DNA of 64,000 nt from Armatimonadota bacterium (GCA_018268255.1 JAFDWX010000001.1:496001-560000); one strand, 5' to 3'. Shown: positions 43,328 through 52,655, counted from the stretch's first letter. The notes: a model not told the origin generated them from the sequence alone. Numbers and translations: made by a program.

Positions 43328-45255
43328 GCCGACTCACTTGGTTCTGTGGACTGGGCTTCTTCGATAACCGCAAACTGGTAAGGGACCACCGATTTGTCCC
43401 ACGCCAGCTCCATCAGCGACTGGCGAAGCTTCTCGGTCTCGCCCACCGCTGCAAGTTCCTTCAGCCTGTTCAATTCCGACCTGAGCCATTCTTCATTGAT
43501 CGGCTGTCCCTGTTTGACAACTCGAATTTTCGGGTGGCTGGTGGGCTGAAGTTCCTCTCCCTTATAGACAAGTTCCTCGTGGGTCTTTTCGCCCGGACGC
43601 ACTCCCGTGAACTGGATTTCAATATCCTCGCCGGGAACCAGTCCGTGGAGGCGAATGAGGTCTCGCGCCAAGTCGACGATTTTGACCGGCTCGCCCATAT
43701 CCAGAATAAACAGCTCAGCCGAGCTTCCCATTGCACCAGCTTGCAGGATCAGCTGAACAGCCTCAGGAATCGTCATGAAGTAGCGCGTCATGTCGGGATG
43801 GGTGAGCCGGACCGGACCACCTTTCGCGATTTGCTTTTTAAGCAGAGGGATCAACGACCCACGACTTCCCAGAACATTGCCAAACCGGACGATTGCGAAT
43901 TGGGTCTCTGACCTTTGGGCATAGAGCCGAACGATCATTTCTCCCACACGCTTGGTGGCACCCATCACACTGCTGGGACGCACGGCCTTGTCCGTCGAGA
44001 TGTAGACGAAATTGCGTACGCCGAACTTTGCGGCTAGCTCACAGAGCAATTCTGTCGCGATGATGTTATTTTTCACCGCTTCAATCGGGTTGCTTTGCAT
44101 GAGCGGCACGTGCTTGTGCGCCGCTGCGTGAAAGACCACGGTAGGACCGTAGGTTGAAAATACGTGCTCTAGGGCTTGGCGATCTCGAATGTCGCCGATG
44201 ATGCATACCGGTGCATAGCCAAGCTCTTGCTTGAGCTCTTGCTCGATCTCATAAACGGAGTTTTCACCCTTGCCAAACAGGATCAGATGCGTCGGTGAGA
44301 GACGTGCAATCTGCCGTGCCAATTCTGCGCCGATGGAACCACCGCCGCCCGTGACCAGAACGGTCTCGGCGGCGACGTACTCTCGCGCGCGGTCGAAATC
44401 CGCCGCAGCGGGCTCGCGCCTGAGGAGATCCTCGATCTCGACGTGCCGGAGCGCATGCTGCAGTCTGAAATCGCTGTTCAATACCTGGGCAACCGGTGGA
44501 ATCGTGCGGACCTTGACAGCCGCCTCATCACAGAGGCCCACCAATCGACGGACTGTCGAACCATTGGCAGAGGGAATAGCAATAACGACCTCATCCACAT
44601 TGTGCTTTTGCACCAGATGCGGGAGTTGCCCGGTTGTGCCGAATACGCGCACTCCGTGAATTCTCAAATATCTCTTGCTGGGGTCGTCATCCACGAATCC
44701 AACGGGCAAATGCTCGCTGTGTGAACTTCGGGTCATTTCACGGACGATCAATTCTCCTGCATCGCCTGCGCCAACAATCAAAGTTCTTTTCTTGCCCCGG
44801 CGACCGCTGATCGCCACTTGCCAGTCGTACTGCCGCTGGATAATGCGAACTCCAGAGAGAAAACTGACGGCGATGAACCCGAACATTAGCGGCAGAAGTA
44901 CGAGCCCGCGAATCGATTGAGTGAATGCGAGAAGCTGTTCGATCGCCACGAGCGCACCCGATGCGATCACGACCACGACTACGAGATTGACAAAATCATA
45001 AAGTCCCAGATAGCGAGCGTTGATTCGGTGGGCGCCGCGCCAAGTCAGAGCCAACAGGCTCACACCGGTGATCGGCAAGCCGAATTTGAGAAGAAGCTGC
45101 CCGACAGGAAGGGGCAGGTTGAATTCGTAAACAAGAGCAAACGATACAAGCAGGGCAGCAACAATGAGCGCTAAGTCCAGAGCCATGTCCTGGAAAAAAC
45201 GCAGCCAGCGCCATCCTGGCTTACTGAGCGATTCGCGCCATCCTATACCATCCAT
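43324..45255 (-). CDS. FlaA1/CapD-type membrane nucleotide-sugar dehydratase/epimerase
   Basis: A 643-residue protein. Four N-terminal transmembrane helices (about 24-135) are followed by a CoA-binding-like Rossmann domain (TLIVGAGDAGELI) and then the extended SDR catalytic domain with GGGGSIGAELARQ and STDKAVRPSSVMGATKR. The usual Tyr of YxxxK is replaced by Met, as known in the PglF/WbpM-type 4,6-dehydratases. It probably makes UDP-2-acetamido-2,6-dideoxy-4-keto sugars for surface polysaccharide. It is the largest gene in a minus-strand run with split transketolase, methyltransferase and dut. Confidence 0.88.
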   Translation of the reverse strand: MDGIGWRESLSKPGWRWLRFFQDMALDLALIVAALLVSFALVYEFNLPLPVGQLLLKFGLPITGVSLLALTWRGAHRINARYLGLYDFVNLVVVVVIASGALVAIEQLLAFTQSIRGLVLLPLMFGFIAVSFLSGVRIIQRQYDWQVAISGRRGKKRTLIVGAGDAGELIVREMTRSSHSEHLPVGFVDDDPSKRYLRIHGVRVFGTTGQLPHLVQKHNVDEVVIAIPSANGSTVRRLVGLCDEAAVKVRTIPPVAQVLNSDFRLQHALRHVEIEDLLRREPAAADFDRAREYVAAETVLVTGGGGSIGAELARQIARLSPTHLILFGKGENSVYEIEQELKQELGYAPVCIIGDIRDRQALEHVFSTYGPTVVFHAAAHKHVPLMQSNPIEAVKNNIIATELLCELAAKFGVRNFVYISTDKAVRPSSVMGATKRVGEMIVRLYAQRSETQFAIVRFGNVLGSRGSLIPLLKKQIAKGGPVRLTHPDMTRYFMTIPEAVQLILQAGAMGSSAELFILDMGEPVKIVDLARDLIRLHGLVPGEDIEIQFTGVRPGEKTHEELVYKGEELQPTSHPKIRVVKQGQPINEEWLRSELNRLKELAAVGETEKLRQSLMELAWDKSVVPYQFAVIEEAQSTEPSESA

Positions 45256-45290
45256 GTTGCTTCAGTGTGGTTGACCCCCAAGCCAGCCAT

Positions 45291-45310
45291 TCCGAGTCCT
45301 CTCACTCGGA
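45291..45310 (-). promoter_or_regulatory. 7-bp hairpin between the methyltransferase and dehydratase genes
   Basis: TCCGAGT-cctctc-ACTCGGA lies in the only real gap (71 bp) of the minus-strand sugar cluster. No T-run follows on the minus strand. It may protect or partly terminate the upstream transcript and so change the ratio of the two halves of the operon. Confidence 0.4.
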
Positions 45311-45326
45311 TTGTTGAGTTTACTTG

Positions 45327-46148
45327 CTAAGAGACGATTGCTGACACTTTATCGGTAGGTTTTCGGCCAATCGCATAGATGACCTTATAGTCCGAAGGTG
45401 TCTCGTCAGGCTTTAGCTCCACTGGCTCCACCACCTCGCCCGTCGAATCATCAATTTCCCTGGGAAGTGGCGGCAAGGGTCCAAAGATCAGACGCTTGAG
45501 TTTCTCTTTCCCTTCCATCGTATCGGGGATCAGTCTGAAAGTCACCGCAACTTTGCGCAAGATGTTCACCGCAGTGTTCTTCAATCCGCCAGTTTCTTCC
45601 TTAAAACCTTTCTTGAGTTCAACTTCCAACCCGGCCTTTTCCATTTCAGCTTTGAGTTCTTTCGCGGACAAATATCGAGTCGAAAATGGGGCCGGGTTAA
45701 AGCTCGTCCACTCTCGATTTGCGGAAGCAACGAAGACAGCTCCACCGGGCCGGACAACGCGAGCAGCTTCTTGAATCACTTTCCCAGCGTCGGGCATGAA
45801 ATAGATGGATTCGAGAACCAGAGCCAGATCGAAGGAGTTGTCTGAGAACTGCAGGTTCATCGCATCGAGGCGGTCCACTTGGAGCCGGTTACCATAGGTC
45901 GACTTCGCCGTGGAAACCATGTCCTCGTCGTAGTCTCCTGCCTGAACGGATTTACATCGCTTGAGAAGATAGCCCAGCCCCATCCCAGGACCGCACGCAA
46001 CCTCGACTACGTCTTTTCCCTCCCCGAGTCGGGCGGCAATTTCGTATCGGGTTCGGAGCATGTCCAATCCCTCCTGAGTAGACCCCTGCCCGGGCATTTC
46101 TGTTACGGAAGTAAAGCTCGCGTGTCGATCGATTGTTTGTGTGCTCAT
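45327..46148 (-). CDS. Class I SAM-dependent methyltransferase
   Basis: A 273-residue enzyme of the Methyltransf_11 type. The SAM-binding motif I is VVEVACGPGMGLGYLL (about 63-78), motif II LQVDRLDAMNLQF and the post-motif DLALVLESIYFMPDAG. The C-terminal part (from about 165) is variable and probably binds the acceptor. Its start overlaps the transketolase C-half stop (ATGA). In this context a sugar or lipid-linked glycan acceptor is likely, but small-molecule methylation cannot be excluded. Confidence 0.85.
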   Translation of the reverse strand: MSTQTIDRHASFTSVTEMPGQGSTQEGLDMLRTRYEIAARLGEGKDVVEVACGPGMGLGYLLKRCKSVQAGDYDEDMVSTAKSTYGNRLQVDRLDAMNLQFSDNSFDLALVLESIYFMPDAGKVIQEAARVVRPGGAVFVASANREWTSFNPAPFSTRYLSAKELKAEMEKAGLEVELKKGFKEETGGLKNTAVNILRKVAVTFRLIPDTMEGKEKLKRLIFGPLPPLPREIDDSTGEVVEPVELKPDETPSDYKVIYAIGRKPTDKVSAIVS

Positions 46149-47095
46149 CGGATTGCCCCTTCAACCACTGCGCGCTGGCCGGCCTCGACGAACTTTCGCG
46201 AAGTCTCGACGATTGCGGGTGCATCCAGTTTGTAGATAGATCGCAAATACTCTTGAGATCCGACCACCTTACTAAAGACGTCTTGAAGTCCCATTCGAAC
46301 GAAGAAACCAGGGATCCACCGTTTTTCTAGACAAGTTTCCGCCACTGCGCCTCCAAGTCCGCCAAGCACCGTGTGCTCCTCAAGGGTGATGATGCCCCCT
46401 GTTTCCACGGCAGCAAGCCGGATGGCCTCGGTATCGAGCGGCTTAATCGTGTGGAGACTCACGACGCGGGCCTCGATTCCGCATTCTGAGAGCTTATTTG
46501 CTGCGATCAGGGCCTCGCCTAACATTCCACCGGTTGAAATCAGAGTCAGATCGGTTCCTTCCCTTACGACTCGCGCTCTGCCGAGTTCGAAGGGCTGAGC
46601 CGCGTCGACGATCATCGAACTGCGGTCGAGTCTGAGATACCCTGCACCGGATTTGTTGACCAGGGCCTTCGTTGCCTCCATGGTCTCATAATCGTCCCCA
46701 GGAGCTACCACCGTCAGTTCGGGTAGCGCTCGCAGAATCGAAAGATCCTCTGTAGCGTGGTGACTGATTCCGAGCGATCCATAGCTGAATCCACCACCGA
46801 TGCACACCACATTCACATTTGCGTGGTGATAACAGGCATCATTTCGAATGAACTCCAGCGGCCTGAGCGTCGGGAAGTTTCCGATCGAGTAAGTGAACAC
46901 CACGCGACCTTCCATGGCCAGCCCAGTTGCGAGCATGGTCATGTTTTGTTCGGCAACGCCTGCATTTAAGAATTGATTGGGAAACTCCTCAGCGAATTTA
47001 TTGAGGACCCCAAAGCCCAGGTCGCCTGTGATCAAGAAAATGCGTGGGTCTGTTCGGGCCAATTCTGTAAGTTGTGCGATAAATGCATCTCTCAT
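46145..47095 (-). CDS. Transketolase C-terminal half (pyrimidine-binding subunit)
   Basis: A 316-residue protein carrying the transketolase pyrimidine domain (FLNAGVAEQNMTMLATGLAMEG; the Glu activates thiamine diphosphate) and the C-terminal domain (GIEARVVSLHTIKPLD). It must pair with the preceding gene product to form an active enzyme. Split transketolases often sit in sugar-biosynthesis clusters rather than acting in the main pentose phosphate pathway. The start overlaps the N-half stop and the stop overlaps the methyltransferase start (both ATGA). Confidence 0.93.
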   Translation of the reverse strand: MRDAFIAQLTELARTDPRIFLITGDLGFGVLNKFAEEFPNQFLNAGVAEQNMTMLATGLAMEGRVVFTYSIGNFPTLRPLEFIRNDACYHHANVNVVCIGGGFSYGSLGISHHATEDLSILRALPELTVVAPGDDYETMEATKALVNKSGAGYLRLDRSSMIVDAAQPFELGRARVVREGTDLTLISTGGMLGEALIAANKLSECGIEARVVSLHTIKPLDTEAIRLAAVETGGIITLEEHTVLGGLGGAVAETCLEKRWIPGFFVRMGLQDVFSKVVGSQEYLRSIYKLDAPAIVETSRKFVEAGQRAVVEGAIR

Positions 47096-47919
47096 CTCAC
47101 AGCCTCCAGTTCCGCCAGCGCGCGATCAAACTCCTCGCCTCGAGCGGTGCGGTAATGCCACAGCACTGTGTTCTCCATGAAGCTCACCCCTTTGCCTTTG
47201 GTCGTATGCGCCAAGAGCACTTTGGGCTTGCCCTTCTCCTCTTTCATCGCGGCGAATTGGGCGCGCAGGGCATCGTGTTCGTGCCCGTTACACTCGTAAA
47301 CAGCCCACCCAAATACGCGGAATTTGTCTGCCAACGGTTCCAATGCGATGGTGTCCGAAACAGGAGCTAAGGATTGAATCTTGTTGTAGTCGATCACAGC
47401 AATGAGGTTCGAGAGCTTGTGGTGCCCAGCAAAGAGAATCGGCTCCCAATTTGAGCCTTCGTCGAGTTCGCCATCGCTGCAAAGCACGACAACTCGGTGG
47501 TTTTTGCCGTCCAGTTTTGCTCCATACGCCATGCCACATCCAACGCCGAGCCCATGACCCAGTGAGCCGGTGGAAAGCTCGACACCGGGCATATCGACAT
47601 GGGTCACGTGACCCGAAAGGCGACTGCCGTCTTGGTAGTGGGTCTCCAGCCACTGGATGTCAAAAAAGCCGCTTTCAGCGAGCGCGGCGTAGACCCCTGC
47701 TCCTGCATGGCCCTTGCTGAGAATAAAGCGATCTCGATCTGGCCACTTGGGCTCGCTGGGTCGGACATCGAGTACGCCACCATAGAGGACGGCGAGGATA
47801 TCGGCGATGCTGAAAACGGCACCAATATGGGAGCTGCCCCCACGGCTGGTCATTCTTAAAGCGTGAATTCGGATCCTTTTCGCCAAATCGGACGAAGAAA
47901 TCTCCTGGTTGGAGTTCAT
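47092..47919 (-). CDS. Transketolase N-terminal half (pyrophosphate-binding subunit)
   Basis: A 275-residue protein with the thiamine-diphosphate pyrophosphate domain. SSHIGAVFSIADILAVLY, DRFILSKGHAGAGVYAAL, TGSLGHGLGVGCGMAYG and the metal-binding CSDGELDEGSNWE...NKIQ are all typical. It heads the minus-strand cluster. With the C-half it would transfer two-carbon ketol units, here perhaps to build an unusual sugar. Its promoter must lie in the 90-bp divergent gap; TATTAT at 47935-47940 (minus strand) is a candidate -10. Confidence 0.93.
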   Translation of the reverse strand: MNSNQEISSSDLAKRIRIHALRMTSRGGSSHIGAVFSIADILAVLYGGVLDVRPSEPKWPDRDRFILSKGHAGAGVYAALAESGFFDIQWLETHYQDGSRLSGHVTHVDMPGVELSTGSLGHGLGVGCGMAYGAKLDGKNHRVVVLCSDGELDEGSNWEPILFAGHHKLSNLIAVIDYNKIQSLAPVSDTIALEPLADKFRVFGWAVYECNGHEHDALRAQFAAMKEEKGKPKVLLAHTTKGKGVSFMENTVLWHYRTARGEEFDRALAELEAVR

Positions 47920-48009
47920 GAATGATGGAGATAATATCCGATATGCGCCTGCGTGCTGGGTGTAACGCCCCAGTGGGCTGAATCGTCTGGGTGGCTGAGG
48001 GTACCAAAA

Positions 48010-49416
48010 ATGAGCAAATCCTACACGAAGTCACTGGGCATGACAAGCCTCATCGTCCTTTCCACGTTGGTGAGCAACGGCATTCAGGAAAGAAGTAAGC
48101 CAGATGAAGGCTATTTGCAGGCTGTGGAGCGAACGGCGAGCATGGTGGGCAACGACGAGGTCAGGAGTGCGTTTGCGCAGCACAAGTTGGATCTGCTCAA
48201 TCTGACTTGGGAAGACACGGGCCGCTTTAAGAACTCTGCCGTAGGGCCAAATATCAGCGACATGACGATTCAAGTGGGGATCAAACAGTCCAACGGACGA
48301 TTTGAAGCTCATCTTATGCCTGTGATCCGATTTCCGAATTTCAGCGACATTACGGGCGAAGCTGATCCGCGAGCCTTCACGCTTTTGGTCGGCAACGAAA
48401 AGGGCAAGCCCCTTCGTCGTGTGAGCTTGTACGACTATCTTGCCAATCCGAGTCTCTTCATGTCCAAGGCCGCGTCATGGGGTGGGAGAGTTCCACGAAC
48501 CCTCTTGGCACCTCGCGATACCAAAGTCCTGGTGAGCGCACAAGCGTGCTTTTTGCCAGTGCCCAAAGGGAGCAAAGCGACATTCAATCCCGTGTTGTTC
48601 AACTACCAGTCGATGAAAGGCGATCCGGGAGTTGCGGCGCTGCTGGCGAGCCGAGAGGGGAGCTCCATCACCGTGACCGATCCGGCAATTCAGGAGTCGG
48701 AAGGATGGAATTGGGGACAAAGGCTCTATCACAACATGAACGGCGAACGGGCCTCCTTTACGGGCCAGCGCATGTCGGATTATGTGGAAGGCGGACGGCA
48801 GGGACCTAAAGTCGGCGGCGTCAAGACACGCGATGAAGCACTCAACATGGTTTTGCTGATTCAAATTCCTCTCAAGCAGAAACCACGGGGTCGCTATAAA
48901 TTCGAGGGCGGTTTTGGAGGAGGCGCAGGCGGAGCCGATATGGCCACCCCGTCAATGGCTCCTGCCTCACCAGCAAAAGAAGAAGAACGTACCGAGAACG
49001 CGGTCATCAGCTTTGGCGACATCGAAGGTCCATTCACGGAGTTCAACAACTTGCCCATCGAACGCGACCCGAACTTCCCGGTCCGGGTAACGATCCAGTT
49101 CTACCAAGCCACGACTTCGGGCCAGCCGAATCGCGCCGAAATCGATAGAATCTCCAACCAGATCGAGAATGTCTATAAGGGCCTCTCCGATGTCGGCAGT
49201 TTGGTGACTGGTGGGGAAACCGGCCGTGCGACCGAGTATTACGGCAGCAAAGTCCAACCTCAATCGTGGTGGAACGATTTTTGGGCTGACTATGAACAAA
49301 CCTACGGCATTTCGCGCCACGTGGCCCGCCGCCGGCTGCGGGAGTTGATCGGCAAGGATTATCCCTCGCGACCTGTCTGCAGACTGTATCTCGAAAACGT
49401 GTTGCGACAACCGTAA
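48010..49416 (+). CDS. Exported protein of unknown function
   Basis: A 468-residue protein. MSKSYTKSLGMTSLIVLSTLVSNG is a probable signal sequence, and GAGGG eight bases before ATG 48010 supports this start. The body is beta-rich with no family I can name. A Gly-rich stretch (GGFGGGAGGAD, about 298-308) and a following Ala/Pro linker divide it into a larger N-terminal and a smaller C-terminal part. The conserved-looking tail (YGISRHVARRRLRELIGKD) is basic and helical. It precedes DNA polymerase IV by 37 bp, but a functional link is doubtful. Confidence 0.65.
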   Translation: MSKSYTKSLGMTSLIVLSTLVSNGIQERSKPDEGYLQAVERTASMVGNDEVRSAFAQHKLDLLNLTWEDTGRFKNSAVGPNISDMTIQVGIKQSNGRFEAHLMPVIRFPNFSDITGEADPRAFTLLVGNEKGKPLRRVSLYDYLANPSLFMSKAASWGGRVPRTLLAPRDTKVLVSAQACFLPVPKGSKATFNPVLFNYQSMKGDPGVAALLASREGSSITVTDPAIQESEGWNWGQRLYHNMNGERASFTGQRMSDYVEGGRQGPKVGGVKTRDEALNMVLLIQIPLKQKPRGRYKFEGGFGGGAGGADMATPSMAPASPAKEEERTENAVISFGDIEGPFTEFNNLPIERDPNFPVRVTIQFYQATTSGQPNRAEIDRISNQIENVYKGLSDVGSLVTGGETGRATEYYGSKVQPQSWWNDFWADYEQTYGISRHVARRRLRELIGKDYPSRPVCRLYLENVLRQP

Positions 49417-49453
49417 GCGTTGGAGCGGAGTTGCCGTACAATAGTTAGTAGAC

Positions 49454-50803
49454 GTGCAACTACCATTCGAGCAGCGAGATGATCGCCCGCTAAGGTCGAT
49501 CTATCTGGATCTGAATGCCTACTTCGCTTCGGTGGAGCAGGCAGAGGATCCTTCGTTGCGCGGTATCCCCGTCGGCGTTTGTCCGGTGATGGCAGATACC
49601 AGCTTCATCATCGCGGCCAGCTACGAAGCCAAGAAGTTTGGCGTGAAAACGGGCACACAGATTGGGCAAGCCAAACAGATGTGCCCCGACATCAAGTTGG
49701 TTCCGGCACACCCATCGATGTACGTCTCGTACCACCAGCGGGTCCTGGACGTGGTGGAAACCGTGCTGCCGATTCAAAAGGTCTGCAGCATCGATGAGAT
49801 GAAGTTCCAGTTGATCGGCGAGGAACGAGAGCCCTGGCGTGCCAAGTCCATCGCTTTGGAGCTCAAAGATGCTCTGCGAGAGCTTGTGTCGCCAGTTCTC
49901 ACGGCAAGCATCGGCATAGCACCCAACTCGTTCTTGGCCAAACTCGGCACGGATCTCCAGAAACCGGATGGACTGGTGGTGATCGAGTCCAAAGATCTCC
50001 CTGGCCGCATCGAGGGATTGGACCTCACCGAATTCTGCGGAATCAACCGAAGGATGGCTGCCAGGCTCAATTCGGCTGGGCTGTTCAGTTCAACGGACCT
50101 CGTTCATGCATCCCGATCAGAACTCGTGCGAGCTTTCGGAAGCTTGGTAGGAGAGCGATGGTACTACTTACTGCGAGGCTATGAGGTGGAACTTGCGGAG
50201 ACCGAGCGCAAATCGCTGGGTCACTCGCACGTCCTCCCGCCAGACCTTCGTAACGACGAGGGAACCCGTGAAGTGCTCTTGCGTCTGGCGAGCAAGGCAA
50301 CCGCAAGGCTCAGGGCCAACAACTTGTACGCCACCGCAATTGCCGTGCGGGTGAGCGGTTTCGACCGAACTTGGCAGGCCAAAGCCAGGATCGACCCTAC
50401 CCATGACACCGTCAAAGTGGTAAGCGAGGTGCTGCGGCTATGGGAAAGTCGGGATTTCGCCCGACCGCGATCCGTTGGGATTACCTTCTACGATCTCGTT
50501 GAACCCGATGGGGTGACCTTCTCCCTGTTCGATACCACGCAGGGGCGAGAGACCTTCAATCGGGCGATGGATGACATCAACCAGAGGTTCGGCAAGAACA
50601 CCATCTATTTGGCGGGCTTGCATCGGGCGAGGGACACGGCAAAGGAGAAGATAGCCTTCAACAAAACCTGGCTGTTCAAGGAAGGCAAAGATGATCATGC
50701 CTGGCCCGACACCTTCCGAGGTATTCCCAGGCCCCCAATCCAGGAACTCGTTCCCGCAGATCTCGCCGAAGAACTGGATTTTGACCCGTACGAGGATTGG
50801 TGA
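49454..50803 (+). CDS. dinB: Y-family DNA polymerase IV
   Basis: A 449-residue translesion polymerase. The palm carboxylates are in YLDLNAYFASVEQ (first Asp) and CSIDEMKF (Asp-Glu pair). The thumb helix-hairpin-helix (LTEFCGINRRMAARLNSAG) and little-finger domain (about 245-360) follow. After the polymerase core comes an 80-residue tail ending in ELDFDPYEDW; no clear beta-clamp motif was recognised by eye. GTG 49454 begins 11 bases after a TACAAT box. The family bypasses damaged bases with low fidelity. No LexA box was found by eye. Confidence 0.93.
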   Translation: MQLPFEQRDDRPLRSIYLDLNAYFASVEQAEDPSLRGIPVGVCPVMADTSFIIAASYEAKKFGVKTGTQIGQAKQMCPDIKLVPAHPSMYVSYHQRVLDVVETVLPIQKVCSIDEMKFQLIGEEREPWRAKSIALELKDALRELVSPVLTASIGIAPNSFLAKLGTDLQKPDGLVVIESKDLPGRIEGLDLTEFCGINRRMAARLNSAGLFSSTDLVHASRSELVRAFGSLVGERWYYLLRGYEVELAETERKSLGHSHVLPPDLRNDEGTREVLLRLASKATARLRANNLYATAIAVRVSGFDRTWQAKARIDPTHDTVKVVSEVLRLWESRDFARPRSVGITFYDLVEPDGVTFSLFDTTQGRETFNRAMDDINQRFGKNTIYLAGLHRARDTAKEKIAFNKTWLFKEGKDDHAWPDTFRGIPRPPIQELVPADLAEELDFDPYEDW

Positions 50804-50843
50804 TCGGTTTTTGTGATATTTTCTACAACAGAGGGTATCAACG

Positions 50844-51107
50844 ATGACTATCTCTTTAACACCTGAACTTGACAAGTACGTGGATGACCTTGTCAAGCGA
50901 GGTTTGTTCCTAGACCACAGCGACGTGGTGCGAGCCGGTTTGCGGCTTCTCATGGAGCGCGACAAGGTCAAAGAAGCCAAGCTCCAAGCACTTCAGAAAG
51001 AACTCCGTGCGAGCATCGATGCGCTTGATTCCGGCCAATACCTAGAATTGATGTCGGATGAGGCTCTAGATATCGTCAAAGATAGGCGAAAAACTGGCAA
51101 TCGATAG
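50844..51107 (+). CDS. ParD/CopG-like ribbon-helix-helix antitoxin, no toxin partner seen
   Basis: An 87-residue protein. The N-terminal MTISLTPELDKYVDDLV...HSDVVRAGLRLLMERD is a ParD-type ribbon-helix-helix DNA-binding domain, with a helical, disordered-type C-terminus that in ParD wraps the toxin. GAGGG eight bases upstream sets the start. ParD genes are normally followed by parE with a few bases' overlap; the 97 bp after this gene hold no toxin-like frame before the convergent tryptophanase. It may be an orphan, a solo regulator, or the remnant of a lost module. Confidence 0.82.
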   Translation: MTISLTPELDKYVDDLVKRGLFLDHSDVVRAGLRLLMERDKVKEAKLQALQKELRASIDALDSGQYLELMSDEALDIVKDRRKTGNR

Positions 51108-51204
51108 CTGCACGCTGGCGATCTGGTCCGAGCGGGATCGGAACGCTCAGACGACCCCAAAAGTTGTTTCAGGGCCGCCCGAACCTAGTTGTGCCGAGCC
51201 AGCC

Positions 51205-52578
51205 CTAATTCAGCGGTTCGAACCACGCGGTGAAGTGCCTGAGAATGGGAGCCTGCTTCAGGATTTTCAGCCCAGAAACCTGTTCCCGCTCTTTGAGGAG
51301 GACTTCGAACACCTCGATCATGTAGTTCATATGGGCCTGGGTGTAAACCCGCCTCGGCATGGCGAGTCGGACGAGTTCCTTGTCCGCTGGGATCTCCACA
51401 CCATCCACAGACCGGCCGAACATCGCGGAGCCGATCTCCACGCCCCGGATCCCTCCGTGACGATACAGCTCGCACACCAACACCTGTGCTGGGAACGCCG
51501 ATTGCGGTAACTGGGGGTAGAAAGAGCGAGCGTCAACGTACACCGCGTGGCCCCCAGCGGGGCGGACCGTCTGGACTCCCAATTTGTTGAGCCGCTCGAC
51601 CACGTACTCCACGGTACGGACTCGGTACCGAAGATAGTCTTCCTGGAGAGTCTCTTCCAGACCGACCGCCAGAGCTTCCATATCTCGTCCCGCCATTCCG
51701 CCATAGGTCGGGAATCCCTCGGTAAGGATCAGGAGGTTGCGGCACTGCTCGGCCAGTTTCTCTTCGTTGAGAGCCAAGAAACCTCCAATATTGCCGAACC
51801 CGTCCTTCTTCAGCGACATGGTTGCGCCATCCGCAAGCGAGAAGATCTCTTGGGCAATTTCCTTAGGGCTCTTGTGGCCGTAACCGGGCTCGCGTTGCTT
51901 TATAAACCAGGCGTTCTCGGCGAACCGGCACGAGTCGATAATAAACGGCACGCCGAATTCGCGATACGTTGCGCTGATTTCTCGCAGATTCGCCATGCTT
52001 ACGGGTTGTCCGCCGCCCGCATTGTTCGTGATGGTCACCATCCCGAACGGCACATCGCCGCGATTCGCCGCAAGAAATTCCCGCAAACGAGGGATGTCGA
52101 TATTGCCCTTGAACGGGTAGTCGCTTCCTAGGTCCTTTGCTTCGGAGCACACCAAATCGATGGCCTCTGCGCCGGAATACTCGATATTCGCTCGAGTTGT
52201 GTCGAAGTGGTTATTGTTCGGAATCTTGTGCCCAGGTCCGCCGAGTAGGGTCGCCAACAGCTTCTCGGCAGCGCGCCCCTGGTGGGTGGGGATCACAAAA
52301 TTGAATCCAAAAATCTCTTGGACCTTTTCTTGGAATCGGTAGAAGCTTCTCGAACCGGCGTAGCTTTCGTCGCCGACCATCACAGCGGCCCATTGGGCAG
52401 CCGACATGGCACTGGTGCCGGAATCGGTCAAAAGGTCGATCAGGACATCATCCGCGTGGATCAAAAAGGGGTTGTAGTGGGCGTCCGCCAGAATCTGGCA
52501 TCGCTCATCCGTCGTCGTTGATCGGATCGGCTCAACAGCCTTAATCCGGAAGGGCTCAATGATCTCCGGCATGACCAC
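51205..52578 (-). CDS. tnaA: Tryptophanase (PLP beta-eliminating lyase)
   Basis: A 457-residue fold-type I enzyme splitting tryptophan into indole, pyruvate and ammonia. The PLP lysine is in MSLKKDGFGNIGGF (Lys257 or Lys258). Residues that separate tryptophanase from tyrosine phenol-lyase favour tryptophanase: FDTT (Asp126, Thr in the phenol-lyase) and VEIGS (Ile382, Arg in the phenol-lyase). LVRLAMPRRVYTQAHM is shared by both. GTG 52578 has AGG at better spacing than ATG 52572. No tnaC-like leader or tnaB permease is adjacent, so classical tryptophan induction is not indicated. Confidence 0.88.
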   Translation of the reverse strand: MVMPEIIEPFRIKAVEPIRSTTTDERCQILADAHYNPFLIHADDVLIDLLTDSGTSAMSAAQWAAVMVGDESYAGSRSFYRFQEKVQEIFGFNFVIPTHQGRAAEKLLATLLGGPGHKIPNNNHFDTTRANIEYSGAEAIDLVCSEAKDLGSDYPFKGNIDIPRLREFLAANRGDVPFGMVTITNNAGGGQPVSMANLREISATYREFGVPFIIDSCRFAENAWFIKQREPGYGHKSPKEIAQEIFSLADGATMSLKKDGFGNIGGFLALNEEKLAEQCRNLLILTEGFPTYGGMAGRDMEALAVGLEETLQEDYLRYRVRTVEYVVERLNKLGVQTVRPAGGHAVYVDARSFYPQLPQSAFPAQVLVCELYRHGGIRGVEIGSAMFGRSVDGVEIPADKELVRLAMPRRVYTQAHMNYMIEVFEVLLKEREQVSGLKILKQAPILRHFTAWFEPLN

Positions 52579-52655
52579 AGTTTTACCTGTCCGCTGAATT
52601 TTGCCCCGTCAGAGCGCAACGCAACGGTAACATAGCCCGGAGAGATTAAGGGGAT

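Noticed and set aside
51108-51204. parE-type toxin gene behind the ParD-like gene
   Set aside because: The short frames here have no toxin-like pattern and stop or run into the tryptophanase gene.
51205-52578. Tyrosine phenol-lyase
   Set aside because: The positions corresponding to Thr124 and Arg381 of the phenol-lyase read Asp and Ile as in tryptophanase, although PRRVYT resembles the phenol-lyase.
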